From contig JAODUO010000488.1 of NCBI GenBank assembly GCA_025642075.2, positions 124,001 through 188,000 on the forward strand: a stretch of 64,000 nucleotides of DNA. Direction: 5' to 3'. The notes below the pieces were generated by a model, which did not search any database, had not been told where the DNA came from, and worked only from the letters and a program-made list of their open reading frames with translations. The translations under genes and the position numbers were made by a program. Below are positions 12,601 through 26,000 of the stretch, piece after piece (within the stretch, counting starts at the first letter, position 1; every line of letters begins with the position of its first letter). This stretch comes from Ridgeia piscesae. Its lineage: Eukaryota > Annelida > Polychaeta > Sabellida > Siboglinidae.

Positions 12601-15600
12601 GTTAGTTGACCTTAGAAATGCTGATTTCGTGAAGTGATATAATGTCTTTGTTTACAAAACAGGAACTTATACAATGAAACAGTTTGGTTGAGAAGTAATG
12701 CTATGTTCTAATCATCTTGTGTATATCACAAATATGACTTCATAACCCCTACTTGACCTAATTGCATAAATTTACCAGTGGTAAACTCACGGAGCTCATT
12801 AACGTTCGAGTTCACCAAATCATGTTTATGATATAAACAAGCATTTTAAAGCACATCGTAACATGTATAATGAGTTCTTTGTAAAATGAAAATATAATTG
12901 TCCAACATTTTTGAAAGGCACTTGTTTGTACTGTGCAACTGTTGACAGTGACGTCACATCACGTCACGTCACGTCACGTCACGTCACGTCACGTCACGTC
13001 ACGTCACGTCACTCACGTGGCTGTCTGCTCCTCTCCTTGCAGGGTGTTCGTGGCTGTCTGCTCCTCTCCTTGCAGGGTGTTTGTGACTGTCTGCTCCCTC
13101 CTTGCGGGGTGTTTGTGACTGTCTGCTCTCCTTGCAGGGTGTTTGTGACTGTCTGCTCCTCTCCTTGCAGGGTGTTTGTGACTGTCTGCTCCTCTCCTTG
13201 CAGGGTGTTTGTGACTGTCTGCTCCTCTCCTTGCAGGGTGTTTGTGACTGTCTGCTCCTCTCCTTGCAGGGTGTTTGTGACTGTCTGCTCCCTCCTTGCG
13301 GGTGTTTGTGACTGTCTGCTCTCTCCTTGCGGGGTGTTTGTGACTGTCTGCTCCTCTCCTTGCGGGGTGTTTGTGACTGTCTGCTCCTCTCCTTGCAGGG
13401 TGTTTGTGACTGTCTGCTCCTCTCCTTGCGGGGTGTTTGTGACTGTCTGCTCCTCTCCTTGCGGGGTGTTTGTGACTGTCTGCTCCTCTCCTTGCGGGGT
13501 GTTTGTGACTGTCTGCTCCTCTCCTTGCAGGGTGTTTGTGACTGTCTGCTCCTCTCCTTGCAGGGTGTTTGTGACTGTCTGCTCCTCTCCTTGCAGGGTG
13601 TTTGTGACTGTCTGCTCCCTCCTTGCAGGGTGTTTGTGACTGTCTGCTCCTCTCCTTGCGGGGTGTTTGTGACTGTCTGCTCCTCTCCTTGCAGGGTGTT
13701 TGTGACTGTCTGCTCCTCTCCTTGCAGGGTGTTTGTGACTGTCTGCTCCTCTCCTTGCAGGGTGTTTGTGACTGTCTGCTCCTCTCCTTGCAGGGTGTTT
13801 GTGACTGTCTGCTCCTCTCCTTGCAGGGTGTTTGTGACTGTCTGCTCCTCTCCTTGCAGGGTGTTTGTGACTGTCTGCTCCTCTCCTTGCAGGGTGTTTG
13901 TGACTGTCTGCTCCTCTCCTTGCAGGGTGTTTGTGACTGTCTGCTCTCTCCTTGCAGGTGTTTGTGACTGTCTGCTCCTCTCCTTGCAGGGTGTTTGTGA
14001 CTGTCTGCTCCTCTCCTTGCAGGGTGTTTGTGACTGTCTGCTCCTCTCCTTGCAGGGTGTTTGTGACTGTCTGCTCCTCTCCTTGCAGGGTGTTTGTGAC
14101 TGTCTGCTCCTCTCCTTGCAGGGTGTTTGTGACTGTCTGCTCCTCTCCTTGCAGGGTGTTTGTGACTGTCTGCTCCTCTCCTTGCAGGGTGTTTGTGACT
14201 GTCTGCTCCTCTCCTTGCAGGGTGTTTGTGACTGTCTGCTCCTCTCCTTGCAGGGTGTTTGTGACTGTCTGCTCCTCTCCTTGCAGGGTGTTTGTGACTG
14301 TCTGCTCCTCTCCTTGCAGGGTGTTTGTGACTGTCTGCTCCTCTCCTTGCAGGGTGTTTGTGACTGTCTGCTCCTCTCCTTGCAGGGTGTTTGTGACTGT
14401 CTGCTCCTCTCCTTGCAGGGTGTTTGTGACTGTCTGCTCCTCTCCTTGCAGGGTGTTTGTGACTGTCTGCTCCTCTCCTTGCAGGGTGTTTGTGACTGTC
14501 TGCTCCTCTCCTTGCGGGGTGTTTGTGACTGTCTGCTCCTCTCCTTGCGGGTGTTTGTGACTGTCTGCTCCTCTCCTTGCAGGGTGTTTGTGACTGTCTG
14601 CTCCTCTCCTTGCAGGGTGTTTGTGACTGTCTGCTCCTCTCCTTGCAGGGTGTTTGTGACTGTCTGCTCCTCTCCTTGCAGGGTGTTTGTGACTGTCTGC
14701 TCCTCTCCTTGCAGGGTGTTTGTGACTGTCTGCTCCTCTCCTTGCAGGGTGTTTGTGACTGTCTGCTCCTCTCCTTGCAGGGTGTTTGTGACTGTCTGCT
14801 CCTCTCCTTGCAGGGTGTTTGTGACTGTCTGCTCCTCTCCTTGCGGGGTGTTTGTGACTGTCTGCTCCTCTCCTTGCGGGGTGTTTGTGACTGTCTGCTC
14901 CTCTCCTTGCAGGGTGTTTGTGACTGTCTGCTCCTCTCCTTGCAGGGTGTTTGTGACTGTCTGCTCCTCTCCTTGCAGGGTGTTTGTGACTGTCTGCTCC
15001 TCTCCTTGCAGGGTGTTTGTGACTGTCTGCTCCTCTCCTTGCAGGGTGTTTGTGACTGTCTGCTCCTCTCCTTGCAGGGTGTTTGTGACTGTCTGCTCCT
15101 CTCCTTGCAGGGTGTTTGTGACTGTCTGCTCCTCTCCTTGCAGGGTGTTTGTGACTGTCTGCTCCTCTCCTTGCAGGGTGTTTGTGACTGTCTGCTCCTC
15201 TCCTTGCAGGGTGTTTGTGACTGTCTGCTCCTCTCCTTGCAGGGTGTTTGTGACTGTCTGCTCCTCTCCTTGCAGGGTGTTTGTGACTGTCTGCTCCTCT
15301 CCTTGCAGGGTGTTTGTGACTGTCTGCTCCTCTCCTTGCGGTGTGTTTGTGACTGTGTGCTCCTCTCCTTGCAGGGTGTTTGTGACTGTCTGCTCCTCTC
15401 CTTGCAGGGTGTTTGTGACTGTCTGCTCCTCTCCTTGCAGGGTGTTTGTGACTGTCTGCTCCTCTCCTTGCAGGGTGTTTGTGACTGTCTGCTCCTCTCC
15501 TTGCAGGGTGTTTGTGACTGTCTGCTCCTCTCCTTGCAGGGTGTTTGTGACTGTCTGCTCCTCTCCTTGCAGGGTGTTTGTGACTGTCTGCTCCTCTCCT

Positions 15601-18600
15601 TGCAGGGTGTTTGTGACTGTCTGCTCCTCTCCTTGCAGGGTGTTTGTGACTGTCTGCTCCTCTCCTTGCAGGGTGTTTGTGACTGTCTGCTCCTCTCCTT
15701 GCAGGGTGTTTGTGACTGTCTGCTCCTCTCCTTGCAGGGTGTTTGTGACTGTCTGCTCCTCTCCTTGCAGGGTGTTTGTGACTGTCTGCTCCTCTCCTTG
15801 CAGGGTGTTTGTGACTGTCTGCTCCTCTCCTTGCAGGGTGTTTGTGACTGTCTGCTCCTCTCCTTGCAGGGTGTTTGTGACTGTCTGCTCCTCTCCTTGC
15901 AGGGTGTTTGTGACTGTCTGCTCCTCTCCTTGCAGGGTGTTTGTGACTGTCTGCTCCTCTCCTTGCAGGGTGTTTGTGACTGTCTGCTCCTCTCCTTGCA
16001 GGGTGTTTGTGACTGTCTGCTCCTCTCCTTGCAGGGTGTTTGTGACTGTCTGCTCCTCTCCTTGCAGGGTGTTTGTGACTGTCTGCTCCTCTCCTTGCAG
16101 GGTGTTTGTGACTGTCTGCTCCTCTCCTTGCAGGGTGTTTGTGACTGTCTGCTCCTCTCCTTGCAGGGTGTTTGTGACTGTCTGCTCCTCTCCTTGCGGG
16201 GTGTTTGTGACTGTCTGCTCCTCTCCTTGCAGGGTGTTTGTGACTGTCTGCTCCTCTCCTTGCAGGGTGTTTGTGACTGTCTGCTCCTCTCCTTGCAGGG
16301 TGTTTGTGACTGTCTGCTCCTCTCCTTGCAGGGTGTTTGTGACTGTCTGCTCCTCTCCTTGCAGGGTGTTTGTGACTGTCTGCTCCTCTCCTTGCGGGTG
16401 TTTGTGACTGTCTGCTCCTCTCCTTGCAGGGTGTTTGTGACTGTCTGCTCCTCTCCTTGCAGGGTGTTTGTGACTGTCTGCTCCTCTCCTTGCGGGTGTT
16501 TGTGACTGTCTGCTCCTCTCCTTGCAGGGTGTTTGTGACTGTCTGCTCCTCTCCTTGCAGGGTGTTTGTGACTGTCTGCTCCTCTCCTTGCAGGGTGTTT
16601 GTGACTGTCTGCTCCTCTCCTTGCAGGGTGTTTGTGACTGTCTGCTCCTCTCCTTGCAGGGTGTTTGTGACTGTCTGCTCCTCTCCTCTCCTTGCAGGGT
16701 GTTTGTGACTGTCTGCTCCTCTCCTTGCAGGGTGTTTGTGACTGTCTGCTCCTCTCCTTGCAGGGTGTTTGTGACTGTCTGCTCCTCTCCTTGCAGGGTG
16801 TTTGTGACTGTCTGCTCCTCTCCTTGCAGGGTGTTTGTGACTGTCTGCTCCTCTCCTCTCCTTGCAGGGTGTTTGTGACTGTCTGCTCCTCTCCTCTCCT
16901 TGCAGGGTGTTTGTGACTGTCTGCTCCTCTCCTCTCCTTGCAGGGTGTTTGTGCTGCTCACAGCCCTGGGCCAGAAGTCTCTGACAGGACAGAGTGCGAG
17001 TGAGGTGATTGAGAGCATCCTCCTCCTGCTGGGTAAACTCCTGTCTCCCCTGTTGGCCGCCTCCCAGCAACAACAGCCAGGGGACACCTTCTACCGCTCC
17101 GCCAGCAGTGAGTATAACATCCACTGGACACGAGCTGACCACTGTGGCTGTGGATACTGTTTACTGGTCGGACAATACATATTTTTTATTTTAGATTCCA
17201 AGAGGTCCAATGAACCTAGTAATAGGACTGATAACTGACAAGATCCATTATACATAAACAAGTTTGAATTTAACGTCTAAATGTTTCAGCTCCTGATAAT
17301 ATATCACAAGTTGGATTACTGTGTGTGGAACATAGTCATACATCTATCCAAAACAGTTTTTCATAATATTCATTCTGCTATTGGGAGTACTAAAAAGATT
17401 GGTTTTCAACTGGTTTTATAGGATAATAAAATTTTATATTTCCTACTAGATCCGAGGAGTTGAGAGTTTTTTTAAAAAAGTTCAACACGAATATAATATC
17501 GAAGGGACGGTAGTCTAAAATCATGACAATGCCAGTACAATAATTGTAATGTAGTCTTATATACCATGTATACACTAACAAGATTAAATCGGCAGAAAAC
17601 ATTATTACATTTCACCATCACATGAAAACCTTCCAGTTTAAGCTTACCTATCCACCCTAGCTTCTTAACGCAATCTTCCAATTGACGATGACCTTTGCAC
17701 TGCCTTTGACTATTATAATGCTTAATCCACTGGTTTGGTTGCGCCACTGAGCTCGGATTCTGAGGATATTGGCACCATAGATGTAATTTATTTATTATTG
17801 TATGTTTACTCCACTATTTGTGCTAGGGTTTTGACAGTAACTAGTGTGTATTTGTGCTTTGTAAGCAAGCTTCCCTCCCCCTGTCACTGCCAGTCATTCT
17901 CATGCTACTGTCAAGTGTCTGTCTCTTGCAGTGCAACTTGACCTGCCTCTCATTGGCTGGCTGCTGTTGTTCCTCAGTAAGAACCTAGATGTCAGCATCA
18001 GTGCTGCCGCCGTTGAGGATGTTGACCGAGGCAAGGATAACGGTGAGTTTTAAATAAACTGTCAATGATATGATCTAATGCAGTTTGAATAGAATAACAC
18101 TAAAAAAATGCGTGATATGACATTTTATATCTTGGAATGTACAAGAGGAAATAAAATGTATTTTTGCACACTTTGATGAATTGTGTGTCATATATGTGCA
18201 ACAATGTGTGACCAGTATGGATTCAGAGGCATGCTAAATGTGGTTGGAATGACGTCACGTGATGAAGCCGGATATCATGACTGTTTTTGTCCACCAGGTG
18301 GCAGCAGGTGGGACTTCATCCAGGGCGAGGCCGCGCTGGCAAACAGCCGTATGTCGTCAGCAATGCGGACGACGTCTGCCAAGTTGTACCGACGCAAGCT
18401 GCAGAAGCGACTGATGCACCACGAGCATCAACTGTACGCCCTGCAACAGGCGAAGAAGAGCTTCTCTTTGACCACACCAGGTGGCGCTGGTGGTAGCACA
18501 GACAAAGGTGGCGCTGTGTGTCCCGATGTGGAGATAGTGATCAAGGCGCAGCAGGAGCAGCTGTTTAACAAGAAACTCAAGCAGTATTCATCAAAGGTAT

Positions 18601-20039
18601 ATCTTTGTGCCACTGCTGCAGCCAGTTCACCACAACACAGCCTCGCCACATAAGTAGCACTAATCATGTCTAGTATTCAAATATTTTCTACTCGCAATTA
18701 TTCACTATGTGGCGGCACGTGTTATATTATTACCTTGAAGACTGATGCTTTAGTATTTCTATAAGTAGCTCTAATTATGAATTGTTGCCCAGGTAACATC
18801 TTGCGAGATTTGTGCAGTTTTTATATAGCTGACTAGTGTTGATATAATTAGTGATAATAAACTGTTTAGATTGTCTTGCTCACGGTTAGAATCCACCATT
18901 CATTCATGTGTACATTTGATTAATATGTGAAGGCTGATTCTGATTTGTGTATTTGAAATGTAATTAACAATTTAATGCTAAAAACTATAATATAAAACAG
19001 TTAAAGAAACAAATTGAAACCAACACATATTACATATTAACATTAAAATATAAAATATCTTTGGTATTAAAAAAGAAGAAATAACATATTGTAATAAAAT
19101 CTTGACCATGAAAGTCAGGTAGTGCATTTTACTGTTTATTTCCACGCATGTTGACCGTCGTTCCTTTTGTTGACAGCACTTCAAGGACCTGATCAACATC
19201 CGTCGCACGGATGGAGAGATCCTGCGCAAGTTGCCGTCGAAGGACTCAAGCGCCAACAGCAGCAGTGACAAGCCACACCCGGAAGACGAACTAGAAACAA
19301 GCATCACCATCAGCCGTGACAAGTGTCTGCCCGTCGTCCGAGGTCTCATCTCTCTCCTCCTCTCCATGGACTTCACCTGTAATGTTGATCTCTTCATTAT
19401 CGCCTGCAAGGTAGCTGCGTGTTGATACTCTTCTGTCGTTGTGATTAGTGTTAGCCACAGTATTAGGTTACATTGTCGTTGAGTTTTGTATTTTTGAGGG
19501 TTTAACTCCTCTAGAGAAGTGCGGATAGTGGCACATTGGTCACGGCAGACATGGTATATTTGGTGTAAAACCTGGCTCTCAACATTGGGGACTATGAATC
19601 TCTTGTGAATCGAAAAATCATGTTAATGTCGGTCCCATCTCAGTTTGGATTTAACAGAGCCACTGAGGATTACAAGCGCCCTGACTCTGATCACCCTCAT
19701 GCCAGCATAGAAAGGTCAGCTTGGCGTAAATGTCCTGAAAAAGACTGACTAGTTCAATAAGACCTCATAAAATGATCAGGTTGTGGCCGCAATGTGTACA
19801 GACTAGTCACCCTGCTGAGTGGTGGAAATGACTAGATGTAGAGTTAGGGGGTCCACTGCATGTTACACATCAACTCCCTGTGTCGTGTGGTTTTTTTTAC
19901 ATCCCCTGGTACAAGGGACACATGCTTGTAATGTGTCTTCTGAAAGACTAGCAATGTAAGGTAAATGAAATTGGCCAGTGACTGACCGTACAGCATTTTG
20001 ATTCTTGACCACCGCTCCTTCTGTTTAACTATAATTGAG

Positions 20040-20090
<51 letters not shown>

Positions 20091-23000
20091 TGTGAGTGTG
20101 TGTGTGAGTGAGTGAGTGAGTGAGTGAGTGAGTGAGTGAGTGAGTGCGTGCGTGCGTGAGTGCGTGCGTGCGTGCGTGTGTGTGTTGATGTTATTCTCCT
20201 ACTAGATGGTTTGTACTTTGCATGCCAAACACTTGGAGTTCATTTACAATTGTTCAGAAGAAAAATGGTGTCAATACTTGTTTATTTCACCGAAGGTTAA
20301 GGGTTGTTCCCATTTTAGGTTTTGTAGTGTGTGTTAGACAGCCATCAATTGATCGTTTACAATGCTATGAATATTTTCTGCAGCAATTCTGAGCAGAGCT
20401 GATCAGTTGGCAACATTTTACACAAGTTGTGTTAATGTGAAAAACTGTTTCAGATTTATATTCTAAAAATGACATTTTAAAATACATTAAGAAACTGCTG
20501 TCTATACGTGGCATCATAATTTTGGCCATCATGGATTTCTGATTTGTATTGTATGGTTTTATAGATGTTTGCATAGAAAACATTTCCTTGTTTGTCGTTA
20601 GGTGGCAGCACGGATCACAAATCTGACGCGACCCGCAATCAGTCTGTCGGAGGTGATGACTACAGAAGAACTGGAGCGACTCGTGCTGTTGTCATGTGAC
20701 CTCAACTATAACCATGGCAACATCACGTGGGGTGGATCATGGGCGGGTCATGTGATCACATGTCTGCTTCAAGACATACTCGATGGTAGGTGGCAGCACT
20801 TTGTCAGCTGAACAAATGAGACCATGGTAGCTGGCTTTTACCTATTACAAGTAATACTGTTAATAGGAAAATAGTGTGATTTCACAAGAATTCACTTGCA
20901 GAATAGGTAAATTCTGACGAAATGGCACCTTTTCAGACTTTGAGATAAATTTATTTAATTGCGTACCAACCGTCGTACACAGGTAAGACGAACAGACATC
21001 ATAAAATGTGGTAGGTGTCTTCACTGTCTTGCAACAGTACTGTACCAGAATGTGTTTTATAATGTTGCACGTGTGCGTGCATGAGTGCTGGAGTGCATGC
21101 TTGTGCACAATCACAGTTTCTGTGACAACAAGGAACATCATTTATGAACCTGTATCTAATCAGGGCAGAATGTTTTGCAGAAAGTTAAGGGATTACGGTT
21201 ATAAGGTCCAACCAATCTGACGATGAATCGTTGAGTAATTTCAAGGCATAATGTCCAGTTACCAGCCCACTGCGTCAAGTGGACGTGTGCTCTCTGCCAA
21301 ATACCACACCTACTACTCTGGTAAATTTTGTACATGACATGTTAGATGAAGTAGCAATTGTAATGACTGTGCAACTCTGTACACAAACACTAATTAAATT
21401 CTCAACTGTCCAGAAAACACAATAACAACAGCAGTATATAAAATAATTATCAGTTTTTATAATTATTATACTGCGTCCAAACACACACAGTTGTCATGGT
21501 GACCATGTTTGCAGGGGAGAAGTTGTACCCAGCCAACACGTGCGGCGAGGGAGGACTGACGGATGATGAAGTGGGCGGAGCCTCGGCCTCTGAGGCAGAT
21601 GACACTATGCACATTGCCCTGTCAACTATAGATGAGGATTCAGCTGTCACTCCCGAGGCCATGGGTAGGGTACCTGTCTTCTCATCACGCACAGTTCGCT
21701 CGACAAGTTGAAAAATTAATATTAGTAAATGATGTATTTCAGAATACATGATGCCTGAATTATTACATATATCAACCAAATATAAAAATGTGAAACAGGA
21801 AAGAAAGTGTTTTGACTTATATAAAGTGTTTCTCACACACAAAAAATACATTCTTAGTAACATCCTAATTAATAATTATGAACAATTATGGGTTATTTGT
21901 TAATAAGGAAAGATATGAGGGTGTATCATATTTTCGTAGTGTGTATGATTTAACCTTTGTAGTCATTATGACAACAGATAATTCTTCGCAGTTCAACTTA
22001 ATGGATGGTTGCATAATTTTGCAGTCAAAAAAGTGTTGCATTAAGTATGGACATGTAGTGTCATCTCACATTGCAAGAAGCAGTGTTCTTGCCTGGTAAG
22101 TATTGTTTTCTCACAATTGGATTTGGTTGGCTGATCATCACCATCCGTCTTCCAACAGACCCAGCAGACGTGTCTCCACAAAATGGCGATGCTGCCGCCC
22201 CAAAGAACACAGGTAACAGTAGCTTCAAGTTTGACAAGGAGTCGATCGTCAACATGATCCTGGAAGATGACATCTACAACGATCTGAGCAACCCAAAGCT
22301 GCAGGACTACCTCGGTGGGGAGCCAGGATACACTCACTTCAAATCTGGGGAAATGTCCGGGTCAAATCCCTACGTGTTCCAGTCTCCTCTGGCCATGCAG
22401 ACAATGGCACCGGACAGTTGCACGGTCAGCTGGGGACCGCCGAAGTAAGTCAGTGTACACATTTGCATTTGTTATGTATAATACTGTTTTATTTCTGAAA
22501 TTGCGGTTGTTTTGTATGATGGTGATATTGTGATAATGGTTTTCGTCACGCATGCCATGTTACCTGTTGTATATGTTACACTTTCTACAGGTTTCACTAC
22601 AGTGATGGAATAGTGAGAAACAATGGCAGCTAAATACATGAGGGCAGTGTGTCAAATTAAAACAAGCGAGCATCGTAATTAATAATTGTTTTATATAGAG
22701 TAATCATTCACTGAATTTTATTGAATTTATTTCGCAATCATTCATCAGGAGACAACTTGAAATACTGGGCAATGAATTATAAATGGCAGGCAAGATTTGT
22801 TTGAATCATATTTGAAATCAGTTACTTATGATATTTGATATTGACCAAACTTGGTTTTTAACTTGCCTATGTTATCTTTCGGATTTATTAGGTCTACATT
22901 TAATCTTTGTCATCATCCAAAGGGTCGTGCTTGAAAAAGTTTTTTCTGTACAGGGGCTTTTTGAAGAAAGGTACATTTGACTCGTGGAAGAACAAAATTG

Positions 23001-26000
23001 CAAATTTTGCCTCGGGCAAAGGTCCTCCGATGCCACAAGGTGTCTCCACTGCCATGGATGCTCGACTTGAGAATGGTGTGCAGCTGATCGCTGACCTGCG
23101 ACTGAAGGTACGGCTCTGCTGTTACATATGGTACATGATGTCTAGCAGTTGTTGCTTATTCAACAAACAAGATGTATTAGTGACTTCTTACGGACAAATC
23201 TATGACTTGTTTTTATCATTTTCCATTCTTCTAGCTATCATGCCAAATCTCCAGATACCTCGTAATTCTGCATTCGTAGTTATGTTCCTCTTTTTCTACC
23301 CTCCATGCTGAAGACCTCCCTTCCCTTCCTTAAGCACCCACCTTCTTATCTTCCATGTGTCCCCACGCTATATCTGTCTAAATTATCTAATCCTTTGTAC
23401 CCACAGTTGAGTTTTACCCACCAAGTTTGTTTGACTCACTTGGTGTAGGCTGTGTTTGTAATTGACTACAGTAACTTTATCTCTCACAAATAGTCATCAT
23501 TAACTTGACAAATAAGCATTTGTCTTGTGAATATCTTTTCTGTTCTAACTGATAAGTAAGGTCTTAACATTTGTTTACTTTGAATACACAAACACACACA
23601 CACACATACACGCATGCATGCACGCACACACACCATCACACACACACGCACACGCACGCACAAACACGCATGCATGCATGCACACACACACCATCACACA
23701 CACATTTCTCTCTCCATATACATGTACTTATAATATTTGTTCATTCTGCTGGGCACAGGTGATGTTGTCAATGGAGTCGGAGATTGTACAGACCGTCATC
23801 AGTGCCCCGCTACCAGTGCCGCTACCTGGTGTTATGCAGCAGTCCTATCGACACCAGAGCTACCACCAGGCGGCTACGGACGACGAACAGTTGTCACAGG
23901 CGAGCTTCTTGAGCAACATGGCACAGTATGAGGTGATCAATCAAAATGAAACGATGAAAACTATACAGTTGGCTAATTTAGTATGTAATCATTGGATTTA
24001 TGTAATTTGCAACTGCACGTATATCTATATCTCTTCTGATATCCACAAGTTGGCACCATCATTGAAGACGCTGAGTTTACGTGGTAACTGAAAGTATATA
24101 ATTGACTGATCTAATAAATAAATAGTGGATTCGCTTATTTTTCCACACTGTCGCAACTGCAATTACATTAACTCTTCTGATGTACACCAGGTGGCGCCAT
24201 CATCATCCATGCTGAGTACGTGTTTCGACCACTTGTTTGGTCAACTGGCAGCGCCACAACAGCGGCGAATCAACATGGAGGCGCTCCTGTCAACTTGGCT
24301 CATGCTCAACGATAACGTCACGCAGTCGGAGAACGGCGCACCCTTATTCGACGCGTCATGCATACCATCGATCCCACTCAGCGAGACGTCAGTGGGGGCG
24401 CTGCTAACTGCCCTAGCCTGGCAGCCAGTTATATCTGTTCGACTGTGGGTGCTCGCATTACAAACCCTCACCCTTCTCGCAAACATCAAGTGTCCGGGCG
24501 ACGGGGAAACCATGGCGACAAGCAGCGGGGAGAGATGGTTGGCACGTGCGATTCTCGCCGACAGTAATCTCTCGGCTGTGCTCGTCAACTTCCTGTCGTT
24601 TGGGAGCGTGCAGGGACCGGGCGGCAGTCACAACAGTGCACAGGTGGGTCTGTCACTCCTCCTGGGTCCTTACGATTATTTTGTAAGGCTCTTGGGGGAA
24701 TCTGTAAAACTATGGAAAAGAGAATACATTATATTATTTGATTCCCTAGTGCACAATATATCTTATATGAAATGTTAATAAACATGACCACCTTTTTCAT
24801 GCAGGCATAGCTGGCACAATCATTGTTTCCACCATTTGTAATTTATATATATGAATGTATGTGGTTTATAAATGGTTCCTTGACCATCTAAATGTCTCCC
24901 TGCAGAATTACACATTTTTCTGCAGAATCGTTCTGTTGTTGTTTCTGGCCATGGCCAAGTCAAATCAATTACAATTATTTTTAATTCTAATTGCGATTAT
25001 GCTTGTAAAGTAAAAAATCCCATTTTACCATTTCAATTACAGATGTGTTCAGCAGTACAAACTGTCTATTGAGAAGGTTGATTGAGTATTTGATAATCTG
25101 AAATCATGCATAGTTTTATTAATAGTGTAAAAATCGCATTTATGATCTTTTACTAACTAACAATTCATTTTTACGTGGCAATAAGTAAATAAAATGTTTA
25201 GTTGTATCCTAAAAACTTCTAGGATAAATTATTTAACAGGGCCAGTCAAGTGAATGACCCGAAAAGCAAATATTTAGTGTCCTGGATTGTAGTAGCACAA
25301 TTTCTTGATTTATGTTATTTAATAACTCTCAAGATATCTCCCAGCCTTCTTCTGCAGACTCATTTTCACAGTCCAAAATATTCGTGAATACAGAAAAAAG
25401 ATTCTTGCGAGATAAATGTGATAAACAAAATTCACTGGTTTCCATCTGCTGTAGGTTGGTCCAACTGCCACCAGGGCGCTTCAGGAGTTCCTGCTCCGGC
25501 TTCAACTACGATGTTGTGCCGAGGGTCGCGAGAACGACCTCAAAGAGCTGTTGCTGAAGCTGATCTATACACTGACGGCTGAGAGGCAAGTGTAGCAGAA
25601 ACCACAATCACCATCCATGAGCTCCGGCATGTCTTATACACAACACAGATGTTGAAAATGACCATTGTAGTATCTGAATTGTGGCATTTCTGAATGAGGG
25701 TTCCATTTATTTATTTGTTTCATTTAATATTATGTTCTTATCAGTACAACATGTCAAAGGTTTACTGCCTGTTAATTTGTGCTCAGTTATTTTATTAAGC
25801 ACGGAACAATGTTCACAGTTTGAACAATTCCACCATGTTTAAACAGTAAACAAAACATCCAGTTTCAAAACTGAATTGATGGGCAGTAATGCCAAGGTTA
25901 ATCGGAATATCCGTTCATGTTTAACTTTCCCACATTCTAGAGAGCAGACTTCTTGTTAAAATGACTGCTCTGCCAATGTTGGGCAGAGGAGCTGACACCC

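Larger units (their letters stand above)
20786..22953 (+). other. BIRC6: Introns 16-18, unique sequence
   Basis: Introns 20786-21514, 21665-22158 and 22445-22953 are AT-rich. No array, mobile element or RNA gene is recognised. Confidence 0.6.

Noticed and set aside
13016..16943. CRISPR-like regular direct repeats
   Set aside because: There are no unique spacers, the units are contiguous and the DNA is plainly animal nuclear sequence with spliced exons.
12435..16943. Arrays as pure assembly error
   Set aside because: This cannot be excluded for copy number. But the units differ from one another by point changes, several arrays have distinct sequences, and each joins its exon cleanly, so the arrays themselves look real.
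12999..17142. Open frames of over 1,300 codons on the - strand and over 1,000 on the + strand
   Set aside because: They are translations of the 33-bp array; its period is a multiple of three and the peptides are pure repeats in several frames at once. No promoter, family match or codon bias supports them.
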